Positions 31,764-42,502 of a stretch of DNA of 64,000 nt are shown here, one piece after another. A program made the position numbers and the translations under genes. The notes below the pieces were generated by a model that was not told the origin of the DNA, did not search any database, and saw only the letters and a list, made by a program, of their open reading frames with translations. Numbering within the stretch: the first letter of the stretch is position 1; every line of letters begins with the position of its first letter. This DNA is from Saprospiraceae bacterium (lineage in GTDB: Bacteria; Bacteroidota; Bacteroidia; Chitinophagales; Saprospiraceae). The DNA lies in assembly GCA_016717145.1 (NCBI GenBank), contig JADKGD010000025.1:1-64000 (forward strand), given 5' to 3'.

Positions 31764-31873
31764 TCGTTTATTAGTATTTGTTTTTTGAAGATGTCAATTT
31801 ATTATGAAATACAGATGAAAGTTCATTTATATGTACTTGAATATAAAGATTTTATAGTGTAGCAGTTTCATAT

Positions 31874-31889
31874 TAGTATACGTATACTA
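31874..31889. promoter_or_regulatory. 16-bp perfect palindrome, candidate operator
   Basis: TAGTATACGTATACTA is fully self-complementary. It lies in the intergenic region between the divergent LuxR-type regulator and pheT, upstream of both. Confidence 0.4.
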
Positions 31890-31977
31890 TGATAAGCACT
31901 CTGTGCCAAATATTCCTGATTGTAAAAGATCAATGTTAAAAATCCAATACATAATTCTTTGGTTACCCGAATTTTAT

Positions 31978-31985
31978 TAAATTTG
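31978..31985 (+). promoter_or_regulatory. -7 promoter box upstream of pheT
   Basis: TAAATTTG matches TAnnTTTG, 49 bases before the ATG, with a TTTGG 16-17 bases upstream that could be a weak -33 element. Confidence 0.5.
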
Positions 31986-32034
31986 CACCAAATTAATAAT
32001 CATCGTTTTAAGTATAAAATGACATAAGGGAAGT

Positions 32035-34479
32035 ATGAAACTGTCGCATAAATGGCTTAAAAAATATCTGAAAATAGCTTACACTCCTGAAAAGATAGCT
32101 GAAATGCTTACTATTATAGGATTGGAAGTGGAAGGAATTGAAAAAGTTGAATCAATAAAGGGTGGGTTGAAAGGAGTTGTTGTAGGAGAAGTCGTGGCTT
32201 GTGAAAAACACCCTGACGCCGATAAATTATCTCTCACCAGTGTTGATATCGGTACTGGAGAGCTCTTGCCGATTGTTTGTGGTGCACCAAATGTAACAAA
32301 AGGTCAAAAAGTTATGGTTGCCACTATAGGGACTACAATATATCCTTTTGAAGGTGAGCCCTGGACGATAAAAAAAGGAAAAATAAGGGGAGAAGATTCT
32401 TTTGGAATGATATGTGCTGAAGATGAATTAGGACTCGGTCATGACCACTCCGGAATCATCGTACTTCCCGATAATGTGGAGGTTGGATTGCAGGCTGCTG
32501 CTTACTATAATTTGGATAATGATTACGTTTATGATATCGGTCTGACACCAAACAGGTCTGATGCGACTTCTCAACTTGGCGTAGCTAGGGATTTATTGGC
32601 TTATTTGCGTGTCAATGAGCAATACACCGACGAACTTATCGATCCTGATATCTCCGGTTTTGTAACACAAAGGGTTGACAGACAAATAGAAGTCGAAATA
32701 GTCAGCCATGATTTATGTCAAAGGTATACGGGAATTACCATCACAAATGTAGAAGTAAAGGAATCTCCTGACTGGATTAAAAATTTGTTGTCTGCCATTG
32801 GTGTTAAGCCCATCAATAATATTGTTGATATTACTAATTTTGTCTTAAATGAATTGGGTCAACCATTACATGCCTTTGATGCAGATAAGATTGATGGTAA
32901 AAAAATTATTGTTTCCACTTTGCCGGAAGGAAGTGAATTTGTGACGCTTGATGGCGTGGTGAGGAAACTTTCAGCATCTGACCTTATGATTTGTGATGGA
33001 AATTTAAAGGGCCTGTGTATGGCAGGAGTATATGGCGGGCTTGGTAGTGGGGTGACGGCTGAAACAAAAAATATATTTCTTGAATCTGCATGTTTTAGTC
33101 CAACGAGCATTAGAAAAGCAAGCACAAGACATAACTTAAGAACTGATGCCGCAAAAATTTATGAAAAAGGTTCTGATCCTAATATAACAGAATATGCACT
33201 AAAAAGAGCAGCATCTCTGATTCGTCAATATGCGGGCGGTGAACTTAATCACCAAATGATCGATGTGTATACAAATCCCGTATTTCCAATAGAAGTTAGG
33301 TTGTTTTATAGTCATGTCAATAATCTTATTGGCATGCAAATGGCGGAAGATGATGTTAACACCATCTTACAGGCTTTGGAAATGGAAGTTACTGCTTTTG
33401 ACGAAGAAAGTGTTTTAGTAAAGATTCCCACCAATAAGGCCGATGTAACCAGAGAAGTAGATCTGATTGAAGAGATCGTCAGAATTTATGGACTAAACAG
33501 AGTTCCTGTACCTGCAAAGATACAAAGTACCATTTCTTATACTCAGAAACCTGATAAACATAAATCAAAAGAAATCATTTCAGATTATTTGTCTTCTACA
33601 GGCAGCAATGAGATAATGGGCTTGTCTCTCATAGAGTCAAAACATTATATTGATAGCGACCTTGTAAATAAAGACAGTTTAGTTTACATCAACAATACAT
33701 CAAATATCCATTTGGATATTATGCGTCCTGATATGCTAATTAGTGGCTTGCTTTCAGTAGCGTACAACCTTAATCGACAACAGACAAACTTATCCATGTT
33801 TGAATTCGGTAAAGCATATACCCGAATAGAAACCGGATACCTCGAGAATGAATTTCTGACTATCTTTAATGTTGGCAAAAGGAATGAAGAGTCATGGCTC
33901 ACGGATTATAAATCAGATAAATCCTTTTATGACATTAAAAATCGGGTCTTGGCCGTATTGAATCGTGTAGGTATTACTGCTTTTCAGGTAACAGAAATAA
34001 CATCAGATGTCAGATTTAGCTATGGATTACGATTCCATAAAGGAGCGGAAGTAATTGCAGAATTAGGAGAAGTTAAACGATCCATTTGTCAGAAAATGGG
34101 TATCAAAACGGTCGTCTTCTATGGTGAAATATCCTTTAGTGCCTTACTTAAAAATATTGGCAAAGAGAAAATTCATGTTAGCGAAATTAGTAGATTTCCT
34201 TCAGTAAGAAGGGATCTTGCCCTCGTAGTGGATAAAAGTGTAAAGTTTAGTGATATTGAAAAGATTGCAAAGCAAACAGAAAAAAAACTTTTGAACCAGA
34301 TTTCATTATTTGATGTTTACGAGAATGAACAACAGCTTGGCGAAGGTAAAAAGTCTTATGCAGTGTCTTTTCTTTTCGAAAATATGGAAAAAACGCTTAC
34401 GGACAAAGATATTGACCCAATTATGGACCAATTGATAAAACAATTAGAAAATAAAACCGGGGCTTTGATAAGAAAATAA
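32035..34479 (+). CDS. pheT: Phenylalanyl-tRNA synthetase beta subunit
   Basis: An intact protein of 814 residues, normal length. It has an N-terminal tRNA-binding OB fold (VVVGEVVACEKHPDADKLSL, VCGAPNV), then B3/B4 domain motifs (IDGKKIIVSTLPEGSEFVTL). The B5 DNA-binding-like domain (IGMQMAEDDVNTIL), core domain (LIEEIVRIYGLNRVP) and C-terminal ferredoxin-fold anticodon-binding domain (VSEISRFPSVRRDLALVVD) follow. It charges tRNA-Phe together with PheS, which is not in this window. It heads the pheT-coiled coil-zapA-rny group. Confidence 0.97.
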   Translation: MKLSHKWLKKYLKIAYTPEKIAEMLTIIGLEVEGIEKVESIKGGLKGVVVGEVVACEKHPDADKLSLTSVDIGTGELLPIVCGAPNVTKGQKVMVATIGTTIYPFEGEPWTIKKGKIRGEDSFGMICAEDELGLGHDHSGIIVLPDNVEVGLQAAAYYNLDNDYVYDIGLTPNRSDATSQLGVARDLLAYLRVNEQYTDELIDPDISGFVTQRVDRQIEVEIVSHDLCQRYTGITITNVEVKESPDWIKNLLSAIGVKPINNIVDITNFVLNELGQPLHAFDADKIDGKKIIVSTLPEGSEFVTLDGVVRKLSASDLMICDGNLKGLCMAGVYGGLGSGVTAETKNIFLESACFSPTSIRKASTRHNLRTDAAKIYEKGSDPNITEYALKRAASLIRQYAGGELNHQMIDVYTNPVFPIEVRLFYSHVNNLIGMQMAEDDVNTILQALEMEVTAFDEESVLVKIPTNKADVTREVDLIEEIVRIYGLNRVPVPAKIQSTISYTQKPDKHKSKEIISDYLSSTGSNEIMGLSLIESKHYIDSDLVNKDSLVYINNTSNIHLDIMRPDMLISGLLSVAYNLNRQQTNLSMFEFGKAYTRIETGYLENEFLTIFNVGKRNEESWLTDYKSDKSFYDIKNRVLAVLNRVGITAFQVTEITSDVRFSYGLRFHKGAEVIAELGEVKRSICQKMGIKTVVFYGEISFSALLKNIGKEKIHVSEISRFPSVRRDLALVVDKSVKFSDIEKIAKQTEKKLLNQISLFDVYENEQQLGEGKKSYAVSFLFENMEKTLTDKDIDPIMDQLIKQLENKTGALIRK

Positions 34480-34508
34480 ATACGTATTATAAATAAATGT
34501 TATCTTTG

Positions 34509-34862
34509 ATGGAAAATATTTTGATACACAAGCTGGATGAAGTATTAACAAGTGTCGAAAGACTTAAAGAGAAGTATAAATTGTTGTCCGGTCAAAACGA
34601 AATATTAACAAATCAAATCAGTATCCTAAAAGTAGAGACTGAAAAATATAAACAAGAAATTAAAAAAATAAAAGAGGCGTCAGAAAAAAAAGATGTAGAC
34701 GGAGTTATTTCAATATTACCAAAGTCAGATGTACCATCATCAGAAGAAATTGAAGCATTAAAAAATGAACAAAAAGAAAAAAATGCACAGATTAAACTTC
34801 AACTTGATGGTTTTATCGAAGATATAGATCAATGTATTCAAATCATACAAGCAAAACCATAA
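34509..34862 (+). CDS. Coiled-coil protein, ZapB-like
   Basis: An intact protein of 117 residues. The ATG at 34509 (MENILIHKLDEVL) is preferred; the in-frame ATG at 34497 adds four residues. Most of residues 5-60 form a heptad coiled coil (SVERLKEKYKLLSGQNEIL). The stop overlaps the zapA start by one base (TAATG), so the two are translationally coupled. By size, coiled coil and pairing it is a candidate partner of ZapA at the division ring. That role is inferred from position. Confidence 0.75.
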   Translation: MENILIHKLDEVLTSVERLKEKYKLLSGQNEILTNQISILKVETEKYKQEIKKIKEASEKKDVDGVISILPKSDVPSSEEIEALKNEQKEKNAQIKLQLDGFIEDIDQCIQIIQAKP

Positions 34863-35155
34863 TGTTGGAAAATGATCTGAAATCAATCACTGTCACCATA
34901 GCAGGAAGGAAATTTCCGCTTAAGGTAGCACTTAATGAAGAAGCCCTGGTTCTGGAAATGGAACAGGAGCTGAATGATAAAGTGAGTGAATATCAACAGA
35001 CATATTCCAGTAGGGATAAACTGGATGCTGTAATCATGACCTTGATTACATATACTTTTGATCAAAAAAAACCTTCTGATAACATAAGTTTGGACGCAGC
35101 ATTGGATAAGATACAATCCATTAAAAATATGCTGCATGAAATAATTAATGACTAA
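34862..35155 (+). CDS. zapA: Cell division protein ZapA
   Basis: An intact protein of 97 residues. The N-terminal ZapA domain has SITVTIAGRKFPLKVALNEE. The helical C-terminus (LDAALDKIQSIKNMLHEI) mediates dimerisation in known ZapA, which bundles FtsZ filaments. The start overlaps the stop of the coiled-coil gene. The 102 bases to rny hold no gene; an unrecognised small RNA there cannot be excluded. Confidence 0.88.
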   Translation: MLENDLKSITVTIAGRKFPLKVALNEEALVLEMEQELNDKVSEYQQTYSSRDKLDAVIMTLITYTFDQKKPSDNISLDAALDKIQSIKNMLHEIIND

Positions 35156-35257
35156 GTCATTGTACACCCGTTAATCTTCTTTTTTCTGCGAATTTTTTTA
35201 ATATAGGTATCCCTTCTTAGAAGGGCATTTTATCATCATTCAAAATCGTAGAACAAT

Positions 35258-36908
35258 ATGAATCCAATACTAGGGTTAATAGGAGGTTTGCTGATCGGAG
35301 GGATAGTTAGCTACTTCCTCACACAAACACTCTTCAAAAGTAAGGTGAAAGAAGCAAATAATAAGGCTGATTTATCCCTTAAAGAAGCTGAAATAAATGC
35401 AAAAAGAAAACTTGACGATGCAGAAAATAAGGCAGAAAAAATAGTTGCACGTGCTGAACAAACAAATGAATCTATCAAGCAAAAAAAGATTCTTGAAGCC
35501 AGAGATAATTTTTCTAAACTCAAGTCGGAATTTGAAACGTGGAAAGCTGAACAAAAAGTTGAGATCAAAGAAAGGGAGATGACTGCAATATCGCTTGAAA
35601 AAGATCTTAAACTTAAACAGGATGCCATCCTTACAGAAATGGAACAAATTGAATCCAGAGAGATGGAAGTTAATACCATCAGAGAAAACCTCGATCTTCA
35701 ATTAAAAATTGTTGCCAAAAAGAAGGACGAACTGGATAATGCCAGCGAAAAGTTTATCAAAGAGCTGGAAACCATTTCAAAACTCAGCGAAAGTCAGGCA
35801 AAGGACCAATTGCTTGAAGCAGTCAGGGCCAAAGTAACCACAGATGCCATGGCTATAGAAAAAGAAGCCATTGCAAATGCACATACAAATGCTGGTAAGG
35901 AAGCCAAAAAAATTGTCATTCAGACCATACAAAGGATGTGTGCTGAGATTACAATTGAAAATACAGTATCTGTTTTCAATCTGGAGTCAGACGATATAAA
36001 AGGTCAGATCATCGGTCGTGAAGGTAGAAATATCAGAGCATTGGAAGCAGCAACCGGAGCTGAAATTGTTGTTGATGATACCCCTGAAGCCATCATTATT
36101 TCAAGTTTTGATCCTATAAGGAGAGAACTTTGTAGATTGTCTCTTAAGAAGCTTGTCGCTGATGGCCGAATACACCCTGCCAAAATCGAAGAAACCGTTG
36201 CAAAAGTTAAAAAACAACTGGACGAACAAATAGTCGAAATAGGGGAGCGAACGATAATAGATATGGATATTCACGGCTTAGCACCGTATCTGGTTAAAAT
36301 GGTGGGTAGGATGCGATTCAGATCATCATATGGTCAGAATCTACTTAAGCACTCTATCGAAACTGCAAATTTATGTGCGACTATGGCTGCTGAATTGGGC
36401 TTAAATCCCAAGCAGGTTAAAATGGCAAAAAGGGCTGGTCTGCTCCATGATATCGGTAAAGTTGCCGAAGAGGATTCTGAACTTTCACATGCATTATTGG
36501 GTATGGAAATTTGCGAAAAGCATAAGGAACATGCCGTTATTCTTAATGCAGTAGGAGCCCACCATGACGAGATCGAAATGAATAATATCATCTCTCCGAT
36601 CGTTCAGGCTTGTGATGCCATATCAGGAGCGAGACCTGGCGCAAGAAGGGAAATTCTGGAAAGTTATCTGAAAAGAATCGGAGAACTCGAAGAGTTGGCT
36701 TTGTCATATGAAGGCGTACAGAAAGCATATGCCTTACAAGCTGGAAGAGAATTGCGTGTCATCGTCGAGTCCAGACAAAGTATCTGATCAGTTTGCCGAT
36801 GATCTTGCATTTATGATCTCACAAAAGATTCAGGATGAGATGCAATATCCGGGACAAGTAAAAGTGACTGTGATCAGAGAAAAACGTGCTACTGCTTTTG
36901 CAAGGTAG
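35258..36908 (+). CDS. rny: Ribonuclease Y
   Basis: A membrane-anchored endoribonuclease of mRNA decay, about 550 residues. It has an N-terminal membrane helix ([17 protein letters not shown]) and a long coiled coil. The KH domain is [20 protein letters not shown], and the HD domain has [18 protein letters not shown] and [20 protein letters not shown]. The C-terminus is [20 protein letters not shown] and [14 protein letters not shown]. One extra base near 36770 breaks the frame; the true end is the TAG at 36906. A strong terminator follows. Confidence 0.95.
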
Positions 36909-36927
36909 GAACAAAAGGATATATATT

Positions 36928-36966
36928 AAAAAAGGAGCAAGTCACCCGATTTTGCTCCTTTTTTTT
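36928..36966 (+). terminator. Rho-independent terminator after rny
   Basis: AAAAAAGGAGCAA pairs with TTGCTCCTTTTTT over a loop of about 12 bases, followed by a T-run. Confidence 0.85.
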
Positions 36967-37063
36967 ATGTATAAATTAAAATATTTAAGATTAATTATAT
37001 ATTTGTTTTGTTATTACTTTACCTGAAGACGATGTTATAAATATACCCAAAATTTCAATTCTT

Positions 37064-37690
37064 ATGAAGACATTTATTAACTTATATCCAGCCATTTTGT
37101 TTGTGTTTTTTTCATTAAATTTAAGTGGTCAGATTGGTGTTCGGGCAGGTATTAATTTATCCAACTTATCCAGGGACCCTGTTGATGATGACTTTAATTT
37201 AGGAACCAAATTGGGATTTGAGTTGGCGTTTTTATAAAATAAGCTTAGCAAAAATCTTACTATACAACCGGAATTAAATTTTATGCAGCACGGAAGTAAA
37301 ATTGACGTAAAAATTCAAGGTGCAACTTCAGAAGCTACAATCAATTTTAATTATTTGCAGATGCCTTTAATGGTGAAGTATGGTTTTGGTGATATGGATG
37401 GCGCAAATTTCTATGTTCAGGGTGGTCCTTATTTGGGTTTGGGTATTGGTAAAGTAAAAACCAAGTTTTGTATGGATGGTAAATGCGAAGAAATAGAACA
37501 GGCATATGGTGATGGAGATGGTGAGGTAATAAATCCTGATTTCGGCTTACAACTTGGAGCAGGTGTTAATCTAAATTCAAAGATGTCTTTTGATGCAAGA
37601 TATATATTAGGTTTAGCTGATTTTAACAGCGATGGTGATGTAAAAACCAAACATAAAGGCATTAATGTTAGTGTTGGGTACACCTTCTGA
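37064..37690 (+). CDS. Porin-family outer-membrane beta-barrel (OMP_b-brl_2) with internal stop
   Basis: It has a signal peptide (LYPAILFVFFSLNLSGQ), then IGVRAGINLSNLS and an eight-strand barrel pattern (IQPELNFMQHG, INFNYLQMPLMVKYGF, FYVQGGPYLGLGIG, GLQLGAGVNLNSKMSFDARY). The closing strand is GINVSVGYTF. An in-frame TAA at 37236-37238 sits where a tyrosine codon would fit (LAFL-stop-NKLSKNL). Unlike the frameshifts elsewhere, this is a single substitution in an otherwise open frame. About 208 residues if read through. Confidence 0.8.
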
Positions 37691-37711
37691 TAAGTCGTAA
37701 ATTTTTTCTCC

Positions 37712-37766
37712 CGATAATTTGACAGGAGAGTTTATAGCAAGCCTTGAGTAAATCGACATTTTATGC
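37712..37766. repeat. Hairpin-forming intergenic repeat, copy C (diverged)
   Basis: GATAATTTGACAGGAGAG, TTATAGCAAGCCTTGAGTAA and ATCGACATTTTATGCTCTTT align with copies A and B at 22111 and 22212, but the inverted arms are less perfect. It also lies immediately after a gene. Confidence 0.55.
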
Positions 37767-37868
37767 TCTTTCGAATTGTTCATTGTTGAGATCATTCAGA
37801 TCAATCAAATCATTCGTCGCACAAATCACTCATAATTCCATTTATTCACCCTCAACTGATAGCGGGCT

Positions 37869-38728
37869 TCACTTACAGTCCATTTTTTTGTTGATTTGAC
37901 TTTCAAGTTTTTCTTCTTCGATATCATTGATCATATCAAGAAAAAAATCAATGCCACTGACTGCCTCTACACTGTCGATACTTACCATAAATTGCTCCAG
38001 CCGGATATCAGACACCTTATGGGGTATGATAAAACCAATACCCTTTTTTTCTTCTCCTGAAAAATCCAGCAGCACTTTATAAAATGCATCAGGAACACAT
38101 ACTTTATTTTTTGCCCGATCGTTTTTTTCTGTCCTTTACTTTGAATTGGACCGGTTATGATGTATAAGGTTTCATCCTTGTACGTCCAGTCACGGACATT
38201 TTCTTCCAGCTCTTTCCATATGCCATTATTGAATGCCCTGAGTTGGGGAGACATATTGCTCATAAAAAAACTCTCCCTCATGGCTAATGTATCAAATGCC
38301 ATATCTCCGGCAGGCACCAGATGTCCCCTTGTAAAACCTGAATTTGAATAATCCCGATGAAAAGCAGATCTTGTTGTGACACTATAATCGGGTTCAAAAT
38401 GACCGCTCCTATCTACATTTGGTACATTAAGTTTTGTCCTGTCCATACGATAAGCGGTCCATTCAGCCTGTTCGCATTGTTCAATATGACAGCGCATAAT
38501 ATTTGTGTTGAATGACTTTCCCGTGTGAGAAGGAAGAAACGTTCTTACTTTTCGGGGCTTGATTCCTTCTAGCCGGAACCCGCTGATCTGTAACTACATT
38601 TTATAATATGCAAAGGTGCCTATAAGAATGATTACAGCGATAATTAAAAATATCACCAACCTGAATGTGGTTTGGAAACCTTTGCCCTGAACCGCGTGAT
38701 TCCTCCTTAGTTGTGCCAAATCTTTTGA
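37869..38728 (-). CDS. DNA/RNA non-specific endonuclease with N-terminal membrane anchor
   Basis: A nuclease of the NUC/EndoG family, about 285 residues. An N-terminal hydrophobic helix (LVIFLIIAVIILIGTFAYY) suggests membrane anchoring with an outside catalytic domain. Family motifs are EQCEQAEWTAYRMDR, the active-site SGFTRGHLVPAGDMAFD (TRGH in place of DRGH, catalytic histidine kept), FFMSNMSPQLRAFNNGIWKE and the metal-binding asparagine in that segment. YIITGPIQSKG precedes a break near 38110. It starts within a few bases of the lysC stop, so lysC and the nuclease are probably co-transcribed. No ATG start was found; the exact N-terminus is uncertain. Confidence 0.8.
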
Positions 38729-38731
38729 TAT

Positions 38732-40023
38732 TTAATGTTCTTTTCGTTTCATCTTCGGTAGGTTTCTGACCACCATCTGAACAGTATCCTGGAGTTTTTC
38801 TTCAAATAATATCAGCTTATTTTTTTTCATATCTTTTAGAATGTCTTCATTAAAGTGGCGTATGGTGACAAGTTCGAGGTCATTGTCCTGAATCATTTTA
38901 AATTCAAGTCCCAGTTCAAGTTCAAATTTTTGATCCTTTCGGGTATATTATTTACACAAACGGAAAAACTTATGGCCGTGTTCCGCATCATATTAACCTT
39001 AAGTCTGTATTTGGCAAGTAAGGCAAAAATCATACTCAAAATGATGTTCAGCAACAAATGAAAAATCATTGGTAGAAATGTGCAAAGAACCTGATCGTGT
39101 TCAATAACCACAACTGGTGGATAACTCATTTCTTTAACATCACTGATCACTGTTCCTTCACTTTCCGAATCCAAAAATGGCCTCACGTATAGTGGAATTT
39201 GTTTGTTTTGCAAAGGTTTTATAGTCTTTGGATGAATGACTTTAGCCCTGTAATATGTCATTTCAATGGCCTCGTTATAAGAAATTCTCGGCATTTTGAC
39301 GACGTCTTCAAAGATACGCGGATCACCGGTTAAAACACCTGGCACATCTTTCCATATATGCATACTTTCAGCATCCAGACAATACGATAAGATAGCTGCT
39401 GAATAATCCGAACCTTCTGCCCAGTGTTGTGGTGAAATTTTCTGTCGTCGACCCAATAAAGCCCTGGGTCACAATTAGATTATGTGCAGTAAACAAATTT
39501 TCCAGTTTTTGGTTTGCATTTTTTTGAGTGGAATCCCATTGTACGCGAGCGGCACGGTAAGTATTGTCCGTAATGATAATATCCCGCACATCAAGCCAGC
39601 GACAACTTAAGTTAAGATGTCTGAGATAGTGGTCCAGAATCTTGGAAGACAAATAATTCACCAATGGAAACAATCTGATCATAGGTATAATCATAGTCTT
39701 CTTGAGGCGCCTCTTCGAGTACCCATTCAATCTCTACAAATGTATCATTTATATCATTGACAATTTGTTCGGATAAGGGCAATAATTGACCAATCAAATC
39801 AAAATGGCTAGCTTTGGATCTGGCGTAACAATGACTCTGTATGTCCATTCTGAGCGTAAAACTTTTTTACAACTTCTTCAAGTGCATTGGTAGTTTTACC
39901 CATAGCTGATACCACAACAACAATTTTTTCATCCTTATATTTTTGAAGAATGTTTCCAACATTTTTAAAACCTTCAGCATCTTTTACTGAGGCACCACCA
40001 AATTTAAAAATTTTAATTCGCAT
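38732..40023 (-). CDS. lysC: Aspartate kinase, frameshifted
   Basis: The first enzyme of the lysine, threonine and methionine pathway. The N-terminus MRIKIFKFGGASVKDAEGFK contains the KFGGxS nucleotide-binding motif, followed by VVVVSAMGKTTNALE. Later pieces give SCRWLDVRDIIITDNTYRAA, VTQGFIGST, the YSAAILSYCLDAESMHIWKD loop and PGVLTGDPRIFED. The regulatory ACT domain follows (YVRPFLDSESEGTVI), ending in the TAA at 38732. Total about 430 residues with five or more breaks. No homoserine dehydrogenase domain is attached. The strict conservation of motifs argues for indel errors rather than decay. Confidence 0.9.
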
Positions 40024-40063
40024 AAAACCTTGATCTACTTAATATTCTATAAAAACTATGGAT

Positions 40064-40309
40064 TCATATTGATTTATCAGCCCAAAGGTAAGCAGTTTTC
40101 AAATTTAATCTTAATTTCGCTTCCTCTAAAGTCAAAAGCCAGCCCTGGTAAAGCACTTTCTCTGTTAATGTCAGGCAATTATGCAGATCGTTCATATGAT
40201 CAACAAAGGCCGGGCAAGATTGAAGAAAATCATATGTGGCAGGAAGTACAATAGTTGATGATGTAATGATTTCACTATTAAGATAAAATAAAATGTTGAC
40301 ATGCAACAA
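40064..40309 (-). CDS. Possible small hypothetical protein or gene fragment
   Basis: An open frame of 81 codons with protein-like composition in its middle (TIVLPATYDFLQSCPAFVDH), but no recognisable domain. The last part changes character (a neighbouring frame gives FRGSEIKIKFENCLPLG), so a break near 40150 is possible. It is divergent from the LOG-family gene and immediately upstream of lysC. Confidence 0.3.
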   Translation of the reverse strand: MLHVNILFYLNSEIITSSTIVLPATYDFLQSCPAFVDHMNDLHNCLTLTEKVLYQGWLLTLEEAKLRLNLKTAYLWADKSI

Positions 40310-40895
40310 AATAAAATAACCTCTGTTTCGGTTTTTTGTGGTTCGTCCTCAGGAAATGATGACGCATTCCTGAAGGATGCTATTGCGCTTGGTGAATTTC
40401 TTGCTGATCACCAGATTGGTGTCGTCTATGGTGGTTCAAATGTTGGACTCATGGGTGCTGTTGCTGATGGCGCATTAAATAAAGGTGGTAAAGTTACCGA
40501 GTCTTACCTGACTTTCTGAAAAGCAAAGAGATTGCCCATCAGGGTCTTTCTGAACTCATTTTTGTGCACTCCATGCACGAACGAAAAACGGTCATGCATG
40601 CTATGTCTGATGGAGCGATTGTGCTTCCCGGAGGCTTCGGTACCCTTGACGAAATGTTTGAATTATTGACATGGGGCCAGCTGGGCTTACATCAAAAACC
40701 AATGGCCATATTAAACACGAATGGGCTGTATGATGATTTGATTGCTTGTCTCGACAAAATGGTAACAAAAATCTCCTCCGCCAATCCAACAGAGATATGC
40801 TGATTATTGACCAGGACATACAGGTTTTATTTGACAAGATGATACAATATAAAGCACCATTGAAGGCGAAATGGATTGGAAAAGAACAATTGTAA
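40301..40895 (+). CDS. LOG family protein (TIGR00730, cytokinin riboside 5'-monophosphate phosphoribohydrolase-like)
   Basis: A Rossmann-fold enzyme of about 195 residues. The N-terminus SVSVFCGSSSGND is followed by IGVVYGGSNVGLMGAVADGA and the catalytic PGGFGTLDEMFE motif. In plants and some bacteria the family releases the nucleobase from nucleoside monophosphates. One break near 40500 removes the SYLPDFLKSK junction; another near 40790 shifts the end, which is the TAA at 40893. Confidence 0.88.
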
Positions 40896-40998
40896 TCTCT
40901 AAACCGCTGGTATATTCAAAAAGCTTTCTTTGTAAAAATTTGATGACAGACCAAATCCACCATCATAAAAATGACCGGAAGACAATTAGTATCACACC

Positions 40999-41613
40999 TT
41001 ACAACACATCTTTCAAAACTTTCCAAACATTCTCCCTGACAATATATTGACCTGCAGCATTGGGATGTTTTCCATCTGCAAGATTTAGCTTACTTATCGT
41101 GGCGACATTTTCCAGTAAAAACGGAATCAGGGCTGCATTAAAACTTTTGCCAGTTTTGGATAAATGGCAGAAAATCGTTTTGTATAATCATTACCCATAT
41201 TTGGAGGTGCCTGCATACCGGCCAAAACCAGTTTTACATCGGGATTGGAGGATTTAACTTTTTGAGTATGGACCTGAGATTGGCTTCTGTTTGTGTAAGA
41301 TCAAGTCCACGGAGTACATCATTGGCACCTAATTCAAGGACAAAATATCGACCTTTGTTTCAAAACCCATTCAACTCGATTATTTCCTCCCAGAGGTCGT
41401 TTCTCCGCTTAAGCCTGCATTTATGGCTATAAAAGGCAAACTTAAACTATCCAGTCGCCTTTGAATAAGGGCCGGAAAAGACTCATTTTCATCCAGACCA
41501 TAACCAGCTGTAAGACTGTTTCCAAAAAATAAAATATACTTTTTGTCTTGTTTATTTGCATTTTTGTTGGCATTTTCACCCTTTTTCGTCTTCAATATTC
41601 TCAACATTGTCAA
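40999..41613 (-). CDS. SGNH-hydrolase, arylesterase/TesA-like, frameshifted
   Basis: A lipase-like esterase of about 205 residues. Block I reads [20 protein letters not shown] (GNSL rather than GDSL, catalytic serine kept), and block II is [12 protein letters not shown]. In other frames block III is [13 protein letters not shown], and block V DGKHPN with the catalytic Asp-His pair lies near 41040-41075. Four or more breaks. It is divergent from a ybbA-like ABC ATPase gene; tesA next to ybbA-ybbP is a conserved arrangement in many bacteria. Confidence 0.8.
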
Positions 41614-41799
41614 CTTCTTTGTTGTAGCTTGTTTAGGCTTTTACAAGAAAAGACGTTTCATAAACATAAAACATATCGTGATAAATGCAGTTCTTTTTAT
41701 GTTTAATATAAAAGAATGGTAATGGTTTGTCATGAATCTAAAGTTGTCTTTTAATCAAACCACAAGTAAGCACAAAGAGTTTAATAAAAAATTTGAAAT

Positions 41800-42498
41800 A
41801 TGTCGACAATCTTAAAAGTAGATAACCTTAACATGCTATATACAAGCGGGAATAGACAACTTTCCGTATTACAAGGAATAAATATGATCATCGAAGAAGG
41901 CGAAACGGTTGCTATAACAGGGCCATCCGGTAGCGGCAAAACGACCTTAATGGGTTTATGTGCAGCTTTGGACAATCCAACTTCAGGTGAAATAACGCTT
42001 TTTGGCAACCTGATCAATCCTTTGTCAGAAGATGAACGGGCAGTTATGCGAAACAAGTATGTTGGCTTTATATTTCAGAATTTCCAGTTGCTGCCAAGTC
42101 TTACTGCACTTGAAAATGTTATGCTGCCTCTTGAGCTTCAAGGTATCAAAGATGCGGAAAAAGAAGCTGCTTTATTGTTGGAACGTGTGGGACTTAAGGA
42201 CCGAATGACACATTATCCAAGCCAATTGTCTGAGGAGAACAACAGCGCGTAGCACTGGCAAGAGCTTTATAAATAAACCGAAATTGTTGTTTGCAGATGA
42301 ACCTACCGAAATCTTGATGGAGATACCGGTGCCACTGTAGAATCATTGATGTTTGACTTAAACCGGGATTATGGAACGACATTAATCATCGTCACCCACA
42401 ATCCCGAACTGGCATCAAAAACCAGTCGTATTATTCAGCTTAAGTCCGGCCATATCATTTCTGATATAAAATATCTTCCTACCAATCTTTCAAATTGA
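41800..42498 (+). CDS. ybbA: ABC transporter ATP-binding protein, YbbA/LolD-like
   Basis: An ATPase of about 230 residues. Walker A GPSGSGKTTL, Q-loop FIFQNFQLLPSLTALENV, the signature region near 42230 (broken by an indel just before QQRVALARA), Walker B LLFADEPT and the H-loop IIVTHNPELASKTSRII are all found across frames. This subfamily pairs with FtsX-type permeases and drives mechanotransmission or lipoprotein release. The permease gene follows at once. Confidence 0.88.
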
Positions 42499-42502
42499 TC
42501 CG

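Noticed and set aside
34883..35167. Minus-strand open frame opposite zapA
   Set aside because: Antisense shadow of a recognised intact gene.
35156..35257. Possible 6S RNA between zapA and rny
   Set aside because: The gap is 102 bases, and I could not recognise the 6S bulge sequence or a closing stem, so it was not annotated.
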